From NCBI GenBank assembly GCA_946894095.1, contig OX335657.1, positions 14,570,001 through 14,634,000 of the forward strand: 64,000 nucleotides of DNA. The letters run 5' to 3'. This document shows positions 1 to 11,300 of the stretch, piece after piece. The notes under the pieces were generated by a model, which had not been told where the DNA came from, searched no databases, and was given only the letters and a program-made list of their open reading frames with translations. Made by a program: the position numbers and the translations under genes. Each line of letters begins with the position of its first letter. Position 1 is the stretch's first letter. Origin of the DNA: Incurvaria masculella. Taxonomy: Eukaryota; Arthropoda; Insecta; Lepidoptera; Incurvariidae.

Positions 1-30
1 TCATATAGTTTTATTTGTTTCGACGTGTCA

Positions 31-850
31 TTAAGAGGATAATGAGGTGATCTAGTTCCATACAATGGCTCGTGCCCGTTTCCTCAGTCAAGTTAAGAAA
101 TATTTTTCGATATTAATTGGCGGTATACATTTCCTTCGAACGTGGTGTGAACAAGCACCTGGCCGGCCGGCACGGTATTCGCAGCCCCCCTGAAATTTCG
201 TAAACCCATGGGCGTCGTAGGTCCTGGCGTACGCCATATACCGCGCTTTAAATAAAACAAAGCAAAAAAAATAATCAGCTGAGAGCCACGACATACGCCC
301 TTGATGCAAATCTTTAGAGGCATCACGGATATAAAATAAGTTTTCAAAAAAACCAAAGCGTACATACCTAGCTCTCCGTTGATTTGTTTAAAGGCTGTTC
401 CGACCCATATAAAGTTGTTTGCACACATAACGCAAAAAGTATTGCACTTTAAGCCACGAATTAATAATAAAAGTTTAATATAGTCATATTACTTGCAGCG
501 AAAATAATTTCATAATTTCAGGATTATTGGTTTTGTTACAATTTATTTCAATACGATTTTTATTTAACAGCGCCATCTAACGGTGTAAAATTCTAATCGG
601 CAATTACACCGAAAGCATTAAACCTGAAATTGTGAATATGTTTTCGCTGCAACTACTATGGCTATATTTAATATTTTTGACGAATTCGTGCCTTAAAGTG
701 CAATACTTTTTGTGTTCTGTGTAAAAAAACATTGTATGGGTCGGAACATCCTTAAAGTGTACAATTTCAGAAACATATTTCTTAATTTGACTGAGGAAAC
801 AGGCACCACGAGCCAATGTATGGACCTCGATCACCTCATTATATCTTTAA
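31..850. mobile_element. TTAA-bounded foldback element with an inserted repeat in its left arm
   Basis: The left end at 31 (TTAAGAGGATAATGAGGTGA) is matched in inverted orientation at the right end, which finishes at 850 (TCACCTCATTATATCTTTAA). The arms pair again between about 386-530 and 615-760. The stretch 110-385 has no partner in the right arm, so it is an insertion; it includes a copy of the CGCGC-tail repeat. There is no coding capacity. Confidence 0.7.
124..272 (+). repeat. CGCGC-tail dispersed repeat, copy 1
   Basis: The copy carries the family core (CACCTGGCCGGCCGGCA, then CCCATGGGCGTCGT) and ends with GCGTACGCCATATACCGCGC plus an A-rich tail. Related copies occur at 2027, 2590, 2890, 10440, 24263, 39817 and 46957. 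The A-rich end suggests retroposition, but no pol III box is clear. Confidence 0.65.
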
Positions 851-981
851 GCGTTCAAAGACCATTCACTCACAAATGAACATGACTGGAAATTAATGGC
901 TAAAATAATATTAACTGTTTCTACTGTCAATTGTTATATGCACAATAATCTACTCAATCCAAAAGGGCAAACAATCTTGGC

Positions 982-1165
982 CCCTACTACGAACCCTATC
1001 GAGTAGGCGCTATCGAGGAGGCGATATCGCCTATCAAACATATTGTATGCGTTTGACAGATGTTATCGACAGCGCTTTCGATGCCATCTGTCAAACGCAT
1101 GCAATATTTATGACAGGCGATGTCGCCTTCTCGATGGCGTTTACTCGATAGCGTTCGTAGTAGGG
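982..1165. repeat. palindromic hairpin MITE
   Basis: Arms of about 80 bp at 982-1062 and 1084-1165 are imperfect inverted repeats beginning CCCTACTACGAACC, with a loop of about 20 bases. There is no coding capacity. Short size and near-full-length pairing fit a hairpin MITE. Confidence 0.7.
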
Positions 1166-1169
1166 CTCC

Positions 1170-2020
1170 AGGTCCATTCTACCTCGCTGGTCTTCATTTG
1201 GAAGACCGTCCTTGCCACACATCAGTCAAGTAAATTATCTGTGGTTCCTGCCCTTTAATTATGCGTACGGAAATAATTCTGTTGCACACACACCTTCAAT
1301 GTATGTATGCTTGTGCTAAGTCGACATTGGACATATGTAGGTCGTTTGGTATCACATTTTAACTGTTTTAATCCATTCGATAAAAAGAGTTACCTTCAAA
1401 CTAATTTAATTCAATCAGTCGTTTTTTTTTTCTATTGAGATACTTTTCTCACAGACAGAAAACAAGGTTTCGTTATCACGATTGTCCCTATTTTTCTGTC
1501 ATTAATTTCGTGTCACACAAAATGGATTACCAAGGTAAATATTACTTCAAGAAAAAACTGGATGGCAGGTTCTTCGCTTTATTTTAGCGTTATTTAATTG
1601 AATAGTAACTTCATTAGACATGGACGGACAATTCTTGGCATCACAGGCTTCACTACTAGGGTACTGGCCAGTTAAACTAACTTCTACCGGACTTCTTTGC
1701 CATACATAATTGTGTAAATGATTATTAGATCAACAAGTGAAACAGATTGTATCAGTGCTCCTTCACCCCATGTCCTGCAATATCATCATTAATATATAAT
1801 GGATTTCAAAATTTCGGTCTGTACACTTACCAATATATCACCTTCTTGCTCGCACACTATCCCCATCTATACTCGCACCAACTGGTATGGCCAGAATTAC
1901 TGCCTGTACAAAATTAAAATTGTGTTTTGAGAAGCTTAATTCTACAAGCATCAAATTTACCTTTTTTGTATGTTTCCTAACTACAAAAGAGAGGTTTCAA
2001 AGAAAATAAAAAAATTCTTT
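1170..2020. other. non-coding stretch upstream of the takeout-like gene
   Basis: AT-rich sequence with no ORF or repeat that I recognise. It may hold distal regulatory sequence for the gene at 2322, but no motif supports that directly. Confidence 0.4.
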
Positions 2021-2026
2021 TTTATG

Positions 2027-2160
2027 TTTAGCGCGGCATATGGCATACGCCGGGACCTATAAAGGTGCCCGACGACGACCAAGGGACCTCGGACTTTCAG
2101 GGGGGCTGCTGAAAACCATGCCCGCCAGCCAGGTGCCTCTTCACCTTTTAAGACCTCAGG
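2027..2160 (-). repeat. CGCGC-tail repeat, copy just upstream of the promoter
   Basis: The reverse strand carries the family core and ends in the CGCGC plus A-tail (TTTTTTATGTTTAGCGCGGC on +). The copy ends about 85 bp before the TATA motif at 2245, so it is part of the proximal promoter region. The apparent ORF in it is a by-product of the repeat. Confidence 0.7.
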
Positions 2161-2244
2161 TTGTATTTACATATATTACAATGGTTGGTTTCGGAACCCT
2201 AATGACGAGATGGCTACAATCAAGGACGCGTACCATTATTTAAA

Positions 2245-2277
2245 TATAAGGCCAAACGATTACTGTACAAGTTCAGT
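2245..2277 (+). promoter_or_regulatory. TATA box and TCAGT initiator of the takeout-like gene
   Basis: TATAAG at 2245-2250 is followed by the arthropod initiator TCAGT at 2273-2277. The A at 2275 would be +1 and lies 30 bases after the first T of the TATA motif, the normal spacing. It would leave a 47-nt 5' UTR before the ATG. Motifs are seen; promoter use is inferred. Confidence 0.65.
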
Positions 2278-2321
2278 GTGAACCAGGATTACTAACACTC
2301 AACAACATATCGGTTGTAACA

Positions 2322-2394
2322 ATGGTTCTAAAGGTTTTGATCTTATCATTTGCATTTGTCGTTGTCTGTGAAGGAATAATTGATATACCCGGTC
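2322..2394 (+). CDS. takeout-like gene, exon 1 (signal peptide)
   Basis: The ATG at 2322 has the context AACAATGG. It starts a basic-then-hydrophobic leader (MVLKVLILSFAFVVVCEG) with likely cleavage near residue 18. The exon ends at a strong donor, GTGAGT at 2395, leaving one base of a split codon. No earlier in-frame ATG lies between the predicted start site and 2322. Confidence 0.85.
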
Positions 2395-5300
2395 GTGAGT
2401 ATCCTTTTTTGCTGTCCTATGTGTAGGATATAATAATAAATAAGATGTAATAACGTGTATACACGCAGAACAGGTAGGGAATGCACCCGTTCACTGTCGA
2501 CATTCCCAAAATAAGAACCCATCGATCATGTAGATCTTTTATCTATAGGGTCGGTAACAATGGAATGGACTCCCTGCCGAAGTTTTTCCCTCAAAGTACA
2601 ACCTGGGGTCCTTAAAACATCATGTGAAGAGACGCACCTGGCCGGCCGGCATGTTTTTAGCAAGCCCCTGTGAAAGTCCGAAATCCCATGGGCGCCGTCG
2701 GGCGCCTTTATTGTGAGGTCCTGGCATGCTCCATATGCCGCGCTTAACATAAAAAAAAAACAAGGATGTGTGCTGTTCTTTACATTAATCCCAAACCTCA
2801 GTGGATTTTTATTATACAAATGTAATTAGTCTAATAAAATTTTACATAACCATAGTACTATGAATGACAACTATGTAATGAACTCCCTTCCGATGTATTT
2901 CCCCCAAAGTACAACCTGGGGTCCTTCAAACATGGTGTGAAGAAGCACCTGGCCGGCCGGCATGGTTTTCGCAGCCCCCCTGTAAATTCGAAATCCCATG
3001 GGCGTCGTCGGGCACCTTATGCGGCATATGTCGTACGCCATATGCCGCGCTTAACATAAAAAAAGTACCTAACACTCATAATGATGCGATGATTGTGTGT
3101 GTGTAGGCTTGGGTTGGCACCATCGCATTGAACGAACTATGGTCGAAGCAGCAATGAAAATGCAAGGCACCTAGTTCCGCAGTTAGTGTTAGGCTCATAT
3201 CTGACGCCATCCATGCCCAGTTACATAAAAAAAATGCTAACTTTTACGTATGAGCCGTACGTCCATATATATTTCGCCAGCTAAATTATAAATAAGTAAA
3301 TTATTTAAGAGGATATGAGATGATCAAGTTCCATGCAAACTTATTAAATGCTAAACGTACTAAATATTATTATGACGAGGGCTCTGTACACCTGAATATT
3401 ATTTATTAATGTATTTTATCTATTTTTGTGTTAATAATCTAACGTTGTACTTAATATTATGACAAGGGCTTTTTACACCTACAGTTACACCAAAATTTTC
3501 ATTACCTTTAACTTTGACAATTTATAATTATGTTGCTTAAATTAATTAATTAAGATTATTTATAACGCTCTAAACCTCGGTTTACTGCTCGTTCTTTCTG
3601 TTGTTAGTGCAATGTATTTTAACCATGAATATTGTAAATGACAATTTCAAGTGTAGTTTACTACCATATGACTGCTGATTTAAAATAAAAATAAATAAAT
3701 AAAAATGGCTCGTATTTGTTTCTTCCGTCGAATCGAGAATTAAACAAACATGTACACACGTACTACCTGTCAATTGATTTATGCAAAATATGGAAGGGAC
3801 CGCAACATGTGCAAAACAAACCCGACCGTAGGATGCTACTGGTCGACATATTAAACTTTTTTTTATGTTTCAGTGGAAGACCTACAAAAATGCAGCTTAA
3901 GCGATAAAAACTGCCTCGTAACCAACCTTTCAAAGGTTATGAAAATATTGTCAAAGCCGATTCCTAAATACTTTATTAAGGGCTATGACCCCATTATGAT
4001 TCCTTCGCTTGAAGTTTTCAATCCCAAGTTCCAAATTGACCTGTACCTCAAGGACATACAGGTCACAGGATTGGGTGACACGAAAATTGTCGACCATGCG
4101 TGAGTAACGTGGCTGCCTATACGTTTTTAATGTAGATAATAATGCCATTAACATTGTTTTGTCATGCGAATGCGGCGAAGGTGTTTACCGGGCTATATTC
4201 TCGCAATGTCGAGTTCGAGTAAAACGGACGAGCGACTCGAATGATTCGTCTGTCAAATGTGCAAAGTTAGTGAGCACAAATATGTTTCATTTTTCATTTC
4301 ATTTATTTAAACTTTTTGGTAGTCAAACTACACCAAGTTACGCACAATGAGCCTCGGTAGCCTAGTTGTGCGACACGCCTTGCGATTCAATAAGCTGGGT
4401 AAGCACCTCTGAGCGCCTTTGGATTCTGGATGGGTGACCATTTTTCAACCGTTGAGGCTGGCCGTGGTTCGGATTCAACGTAAAACTGAAGGTCCCTTTC
4501 CTTACTTTCTAGGTGGTAGGGTTAATCCTACCCGGGTTTACCAACCCGGGTAGTACCCCATCGCATTGAATGAGCAATGGTCGAAGCGGCAAAGAAAATT
4601 GTCGATATTTTCCATCCAGTTCAATGTACCCGAGCAATATAAGGAAGGTCCTGGAATGGCACCTAGTTACCATGTGGTGTGTTAGGATAATAGCCAGCCA
4701 TGTCCATTTACGTAAAAAAATTTTGCTGAAAGTTAGAGTGGACCCGAAGTTTGTGCGTTTGCATGTTCAATCTTTGTCGTAAATGTCCATAACGCAGGTA
4801 AAGCCTAGAGTCAATGTATATAGGTATAATCTTAAGTATTGTTAATAGGAGGCATTGATTACGGGAGGAGGGACTGTAGGTGAATTCCAAATTATGGGAA
4901 TAAAGCAGGTTGCGAACTAGGAAGATGGAATACCCCCGAATGGTATGTTTTCCCTCGAAAGTTTAGATTTACACTTTTGACCCGGTTGGCTTTTGTCGAG
5001 ATATTGACCTGAGCTAAGCAGGTTACTTCAGCTAGTTTCGATTTTACGGGTATAGTGATGGGTTACTGAGTGACTGAGTACAGTTTGAGCAGTCGGTTTG
5101 ACATCACTAAGCCCCAAATGCACGAAAAAACGGATCAGTTAATCAATGTTCAAATACGTCACTTTTAGTGATCCGCATAGATTTCTTTCCATACTTTGCA
5201 TACAAAGGGACGTGTTTATTCATACGTTAAAGTTGATTTCGATTTTTTGTCCTTTCGTGCACTCGGCCCTAAGTATATTTGATACACATCAGTCAGTCAG

Positions 5301-8300
5301 TCAGCGTGTTTGGGTCCACTGCTGGACATACGCCTCTCCAATTTTTCTCCAGTCCTCCCGGCCCTCAGCGGTACGGAACCACTGCTTTCCGCCGACGCAC
5401 TTGATGTCGACGATACACATAATTTATGGATTTTACGGATTACGTCAGCTTGTTTTTTAACATGCACAATTGCAAATAGGTGAGCGTTGATTATCTTTAT
5501 ATGAAACTTTTATTTGACTGATTGTACCTTGCCGTTTTTACAGTGAAAAGGACTTGAAAGTAGAAACTACGCTTGAACAAACGCTGAAATTTACGATGAC
5601 GGCGGCAATGCTGTTTCGCCAAAACCCTGTAGTTGTCCGCGAAGGATTTTTGTCTGGAGAGTTTGGTAAGAAAACATTTTTTACTGTTTTATTCAGGGTC
5701 GGCTGACTAACTTTAGTACGCGGATTATTGCCGGACTAGACAGGTTTCTGTACGGTTAGTCCGGTGAGATGTTTTGACAGATTCACTGTGAATATTGACT
5801 GACTGTTTCGGCTCAGAGAATATAGGCTATATAGCAAACTGTCTCGTCACTTGTGTGTGTGTACCCCAAACATAATTGTCGAGTATATATAAGAAATATC
5901 GTATTTATTGTTCATATTATTTATGTTGTCTGATAAAAAGTTGTTACATTCGTTCTATTTCTTCCCATTTAGAATGTTGGTGTAAGTTATGTAGGTCACT
6001 CGGTGCGTTCAAACTTTTCAAAATGTCATTACTGTAAGCCCAAGGATGAATAAAATATGTTTAAAATAATTATTTTTTCGTGAGGGCCTATACAAATAGG
6101 GAAGGTCCACTGTAAATACTTTTTGTATTAATTATCCAAACAAACTCATCCAACCAGTCTCGTTCATGCTTTAAAATTTTATCAAAGTTTTTATTTACTG
6201 GAATATTTAATGATATGATATGATTAAATGATATTATACCCCGCCCGGGGTGGTACCATCGCATTGGATGAAAAGATGGTCGAAGCGTCAATGAAAAATT
6301 GTCCGTGTTTTCCATCCAGCTCAATGTAGTCGTGCTCATAAAGGGAAGGTCCTGGCATGGCACCTAATTCCTTAGGGAATGTAGTGTATTGGACTAATAT
6401 CATAACGGTAGTTATGTGGTATTAGCCATCCATGTCAGGTTGCATAAAAAAAATCAGTGGCAATAACGGTATCCGCCTCGTTTGCAGTAAACAGCGAAAG
6501 AAAAGTCCTTTGACCTGCACGCAATTCCTCCCCATCCAACCTACATCCAGAGCACCCGACACAGAGAATCAGAGCACTCCCTTGTGGTTGACATTAGGCC
6601 TTCGAGAACGAACCGTTTCTGTCTTTCCTGAAACTTAAAACTGGGGGTACTTCAAACGTAATTTGAAAAATCCCGACAGTTCAGCGAAGTGAGATGGATT
6701 AGGCTTCTCTGAGCATCTTTAGTCTAATTGATCTATGTACCAGTGTTTCATAAAAAATAATAACTCTACAATGGAACTTTAGCATTGTTTGACAAATTCC
6801 AGTATAATTATGCTAATAGCATCAGAGTCGGGACAAATATTTTTTTTAGGATTACATAACGTATTACGAAGCCAATTACTTTTAACTAGCTTTTCTACAT
6901 GTTATTTCTAAGAACCTAGTTACAGGTTGTTATTACAGTGTAGAGGGAGGGATATTGGCTGACTTGGCTCAACAAAAAAATATAAAAAATTGGCTTAAAA
7001 TGGGTGGAAAATGGTAACAAAGAAAGTAATTGTAAAGCTCACAATATGTTACAAAAAGATTTTACAACACCAAAACGAGTTTGCTTACCGATAAATTAAA
7101 TACGATTATATTAATATTTTTTTTATTTATCTTTTCCGTTTTGATTGGGCTGTGAACAGTGAAACAGGGTCAATCTCTAACAATGCCTAATAAAATTACG
7201 CAGCCAATTACATTAGTAATTCATAGATAGGCATTAGTTTCACAGTGAATAGTGTCGCTTATAAGGAACAAATTATGTGCAGTAATGTTGTACGGCAAAA
7301 TATAGGAAAGTGTATATATTTATAATACATACATATTTGGCGCAGCGAAATTAGTCTATAGTATTAACTGTGGTTAATCAGAATCGAGAATTGAAAAAAT
7401 TCGATGAAAAATATTTAAAATAAATCGGAAAAGTGTTAAGAATCAGTTTCCCCTTATTATTTTGAATTTTTTGTCTTAGTTTCTGATAGTGATTTACTTT
7501 CTCATTACATGAAAACGGTTACGAAAATGTTTTTTTAATAAAAAACCGGTATGAGTATTGTCATTGTTTTTTTTGCATGATCTGCTGGGGATCACCTAGT
7601 ATACGTCTCACATGAGATGGGTGATGCGCTCGAAAATCATGGCGAAGGTATGGCTATCGGCCTGGATATCGCGAAAGCATTTGACCGGGTCTGGCACAAG
7701 GCACTGCTTTCCAAGCTGCCCTCTTATGGCCTTACAACCGAGCTGTGTGACTGGATCGCCGACTTCTTGCATGGCCGCAGCATAAGAGTCTTGGTTGACG
7801 GTTGCTGCTCCAAAGCCATGTCTGTGAATGCCGGCGTGCCGCATGGCTCTGTGCTGTCCCCAACCCTTTTTCTGCTGCACATGAATGACCTGCTCAATTT
7901 GGGCGACATTGATTGCTACGCAGATGACAGCACGGTGCTAGCCAGGTACACCAGTCACCAGACCGCAAGCCGGGCTGAAGTGGATGACGATAGGCGCCGC
8001 CTCGTTGCTAGACTCGAAGAGACCCTGGAAAAAGTTTCCTGGTGGGGTCTCCAGAACCTCGTCGAGCTTAACGCGAGACCTGGGTCTCTCCGACCATACC
8101 GCACAAACTTTCAATTTCCATATAAAAAAAAATTAACTGCCAGGAATTTTGGGTATATCCGTAAAAGAGATTTTTCAGAGGAAAACATTAATAAATTTGT
8201 AGAGAGCTTAGGTGCATTATCATTAACGACCGTCTATCATGAAAATAATTTAAATTCAGCATATAACAACTTTATTGATCTGGTTTCTCTTTTTTATAAT

Positions 8301-11300
8301 CTTTGCTTCCCATACTATAAAATTAAAATACATAGACCTAAAAAAAATAGATGGCTCACAAAAGGGATTATATTAAGTACTAAGATGAAAAGGTTACTTT
8401 ACTTAAAAAAAAGAAAAACGCGAAGTCAACAAACTAACATGACATACAAATAATATAGTAAAATCCTGAAAAAATGTATAAAAACATCACAAAAGAACTC
8501 AAATAAAAATAGATTAACTAACACGGAAAACACAACAAAAACCACATGGGCTTTTATAAAAGATAACACTGAAAATAACATTAAAGAAAATCAAATTATG
8601 CAAATAAATGAGAATAATCACATATTTACAAATCCGATAAATATCGCAAATGTTTTCAATAATTATTATATTAATCTAATAAAAGATAAAAGTAGGCCCC
8701 ATATAATAGGCAATGCCACAAATCATATTAAAAATACAATTAATTCTATGTTTCTCACATCTACCTCGCCTACGGAAATAAAAAACATCATAAGTCATTT
8801 GAGAAATACAAATGCTGTAGGATACGATGATATTTCTACGAAAATCATTAAAAAATGTGCACATATCTTAAACTGCCCTTTATCTCACATTGTAAATATG
8901 TCATTCATAAAAGGGGAATTTCCTGATAAATTAAAATGGTCCGTTGTCAAACCACTGCATAAAAAAGATGATAAATGTTTAACAAATAATTACAGACCAG
9001 TAGCGTTTATACCCGTATTCTCAAAAATCTTTGAAAAGGCAATGTTTAACCGAATGAATAACTATTTAGAACGAAATGACATCTTATGCAATGAGCAGAA
9101 TGGTTTTCGTAAAAATAAATCAACTGGCTTAGCAGTATACAATCTCATGAAGGACATCATGGACTGTATGCATAATAAGACCCTAGTAACAGCCATTTTT
9201 ATGGACATGACAAAGGCATTCGACTTTGTCTGCCATCATACACTCTTTAAAAAACTAAAAAAATATGGATTTCGTGGTATTGTTTACCAATGGCTAGAGT
9301 CATATTTATGTAATAGGAAACAATGCACAAAGATTTCTAGAATATGTAATAAAACTAAAATCATAACAAAATATAAATCGGAGTTCAAATCCGTTAGTTT
9401 TGGAGTTCCACAGGGTATTATTTTGGGTCCGTTACTTTTTTATTATATATAAATGACCTTCCACTTTCTATAAATCACCGTATGGTATTATTCGCCGATG
9501 ACAGCACAGTAATAATAAAGGGCGACAAAAACAACATTCAAGCATTCCAAGACGAAATAAATGTAACGATAGAAAAAATTATAAATTGGCTTAAAAATAA
9601 CAATCTAATCTTAAATATTGAAAAAACCAAAATTATGCAATTTTGTAGCCCACAAACAAAGTACATTCCGCTAAATATAAAATATCTAGATGAGAAAATA
9701 GAAGAAGTTAAAACGATTCGATTTCTGGGTGTAATGTTGGATTGCCACTGTAACTGGAAGGAACACATTGATATGTTAAGTAGAAAACTAAGTCGTTTTA
9801 TCTTTGCATTGAGGCGAATAGCCCAAATCTCAAGCGAGCAATCAGCTCTGACGGCTTATCATGGATATGTCTCTTCCAACATACGGTACGTAATCATATT
9901 TTGGGGTAATGGTACAACTATAGACGACATTTTAAAAATTCAGAAAAAAATTATTAGGGCAATTTGCCAAGCTCAACCTTTAGACAGTTGTAAGCCACTA
10001 TTTAAAAAACTTTATCTACTAACAGCTCCATGTATGTACATTTATGAAATTAGTATATTTGTAAAAAAGAATCCAGAACATTTTTTATATATATAATTTA
10101 ATTATATAATATAAATGGCTCAATTAGATAAGAAAACGTTAAAAGAGGTTAATTTATTTAAATTTACATACATGATTAGTAGTAGTGGTTGGTAGGCTAA
10201 TATAGTGATTGCACTGCTCTCTTATTGAGAGCCACGTGCTATTGTACGCCTACCCAGGCAATTTGTAGATGGCACTCGCTTTTATTTACCTCATTTGAGT
10301 TCTGTAACACCTCTGCAAATATGCAATAAATTATTTGATTTTGATTTTGAAGACGCAGGCGTGCGTGTTCAGTGCGAAGCGAGCTCCGTTCAGTGCTGCT
10401 CCGTCCTTCCAGGGAGCAACTCTACATATTGACGACCACATAGGGATCCTTGGGTCCTTGGTGGTCCTGGCGTACGCCATATGCCGCGCTTAACATAAAA
10501 ATAATATCTAAAATGTCAAACTCATTTAAATTAGGCTTGTATATTTTTACTAAATTTATAAAACAGTATACATTTATAAAAGTATGCAAACACTTTTGTA
10601 ATCATCCATTTGAAATGGTAAATATCTGATTTGATTCGATCCGAACATTCCATCAGCTAACGATAAATATCGAACCAAGAAATCGGTGTAGTTTGACTAA
10701 CCAATCCTGATTTGTCGCAGTGGGAATAAGATCAAACCTTACGTACGACGTGAGAAGGACCCCGCGGAATGGAGATGAATTTATCGAGCTATACAACGTT
10801 TGGCTACAGGCAGTGGAGATGCCTAGTGGACCCAGGTTCAACCCCCATCAGTATTCTTCCTTCATAAGCCGTAAGTATCTAACAACCTCATATGTTTAAT
10901 GAAAGTATCTAAACGATTAATTTTATTTTGTTAAAATCTGTGATGCGTTCTTGCACGCACATTTACTGTCAAAATATATCTTACATAAAAAGATAACTTT
11001 AAAATGACATGGCAGTATGACCTTTATCGTATATTTCCGCATGATTCTGGTATCGTCATTGGCCTACCTACACTTTACATGAAGAATTTGACTGTGATCT
11101 TCAAACCGTTCATTTAGATATTTTCTTTTCTGGAATACTTTTTTTTTATAACGCACTTGCTAAGCACGAAAAAGTATATTTACTTAAGTCAACCTAATAC
11201 CGGATATAGCGTTTGATACCAAACATGATGTTTGAGACGACAGCAATATGTTTGAATGTTCGATCTTTGCAGTCAATTAGTAGGAGGCATTGATTACGGG

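Noticed and set aside
2040..2243. 67-codon plus-strand frame just before the takeout-like gene
   Set aside because: It lies in a reversed copy of a dispersed repeat and overlaps the TATA box of the real gene.
7617..8453. A single novel RT-domain host gene
   Set aside because: The frame joins two LINEs with different base composition; motif B and C of the first and the N-terminal part of the second are typical of separate elements.
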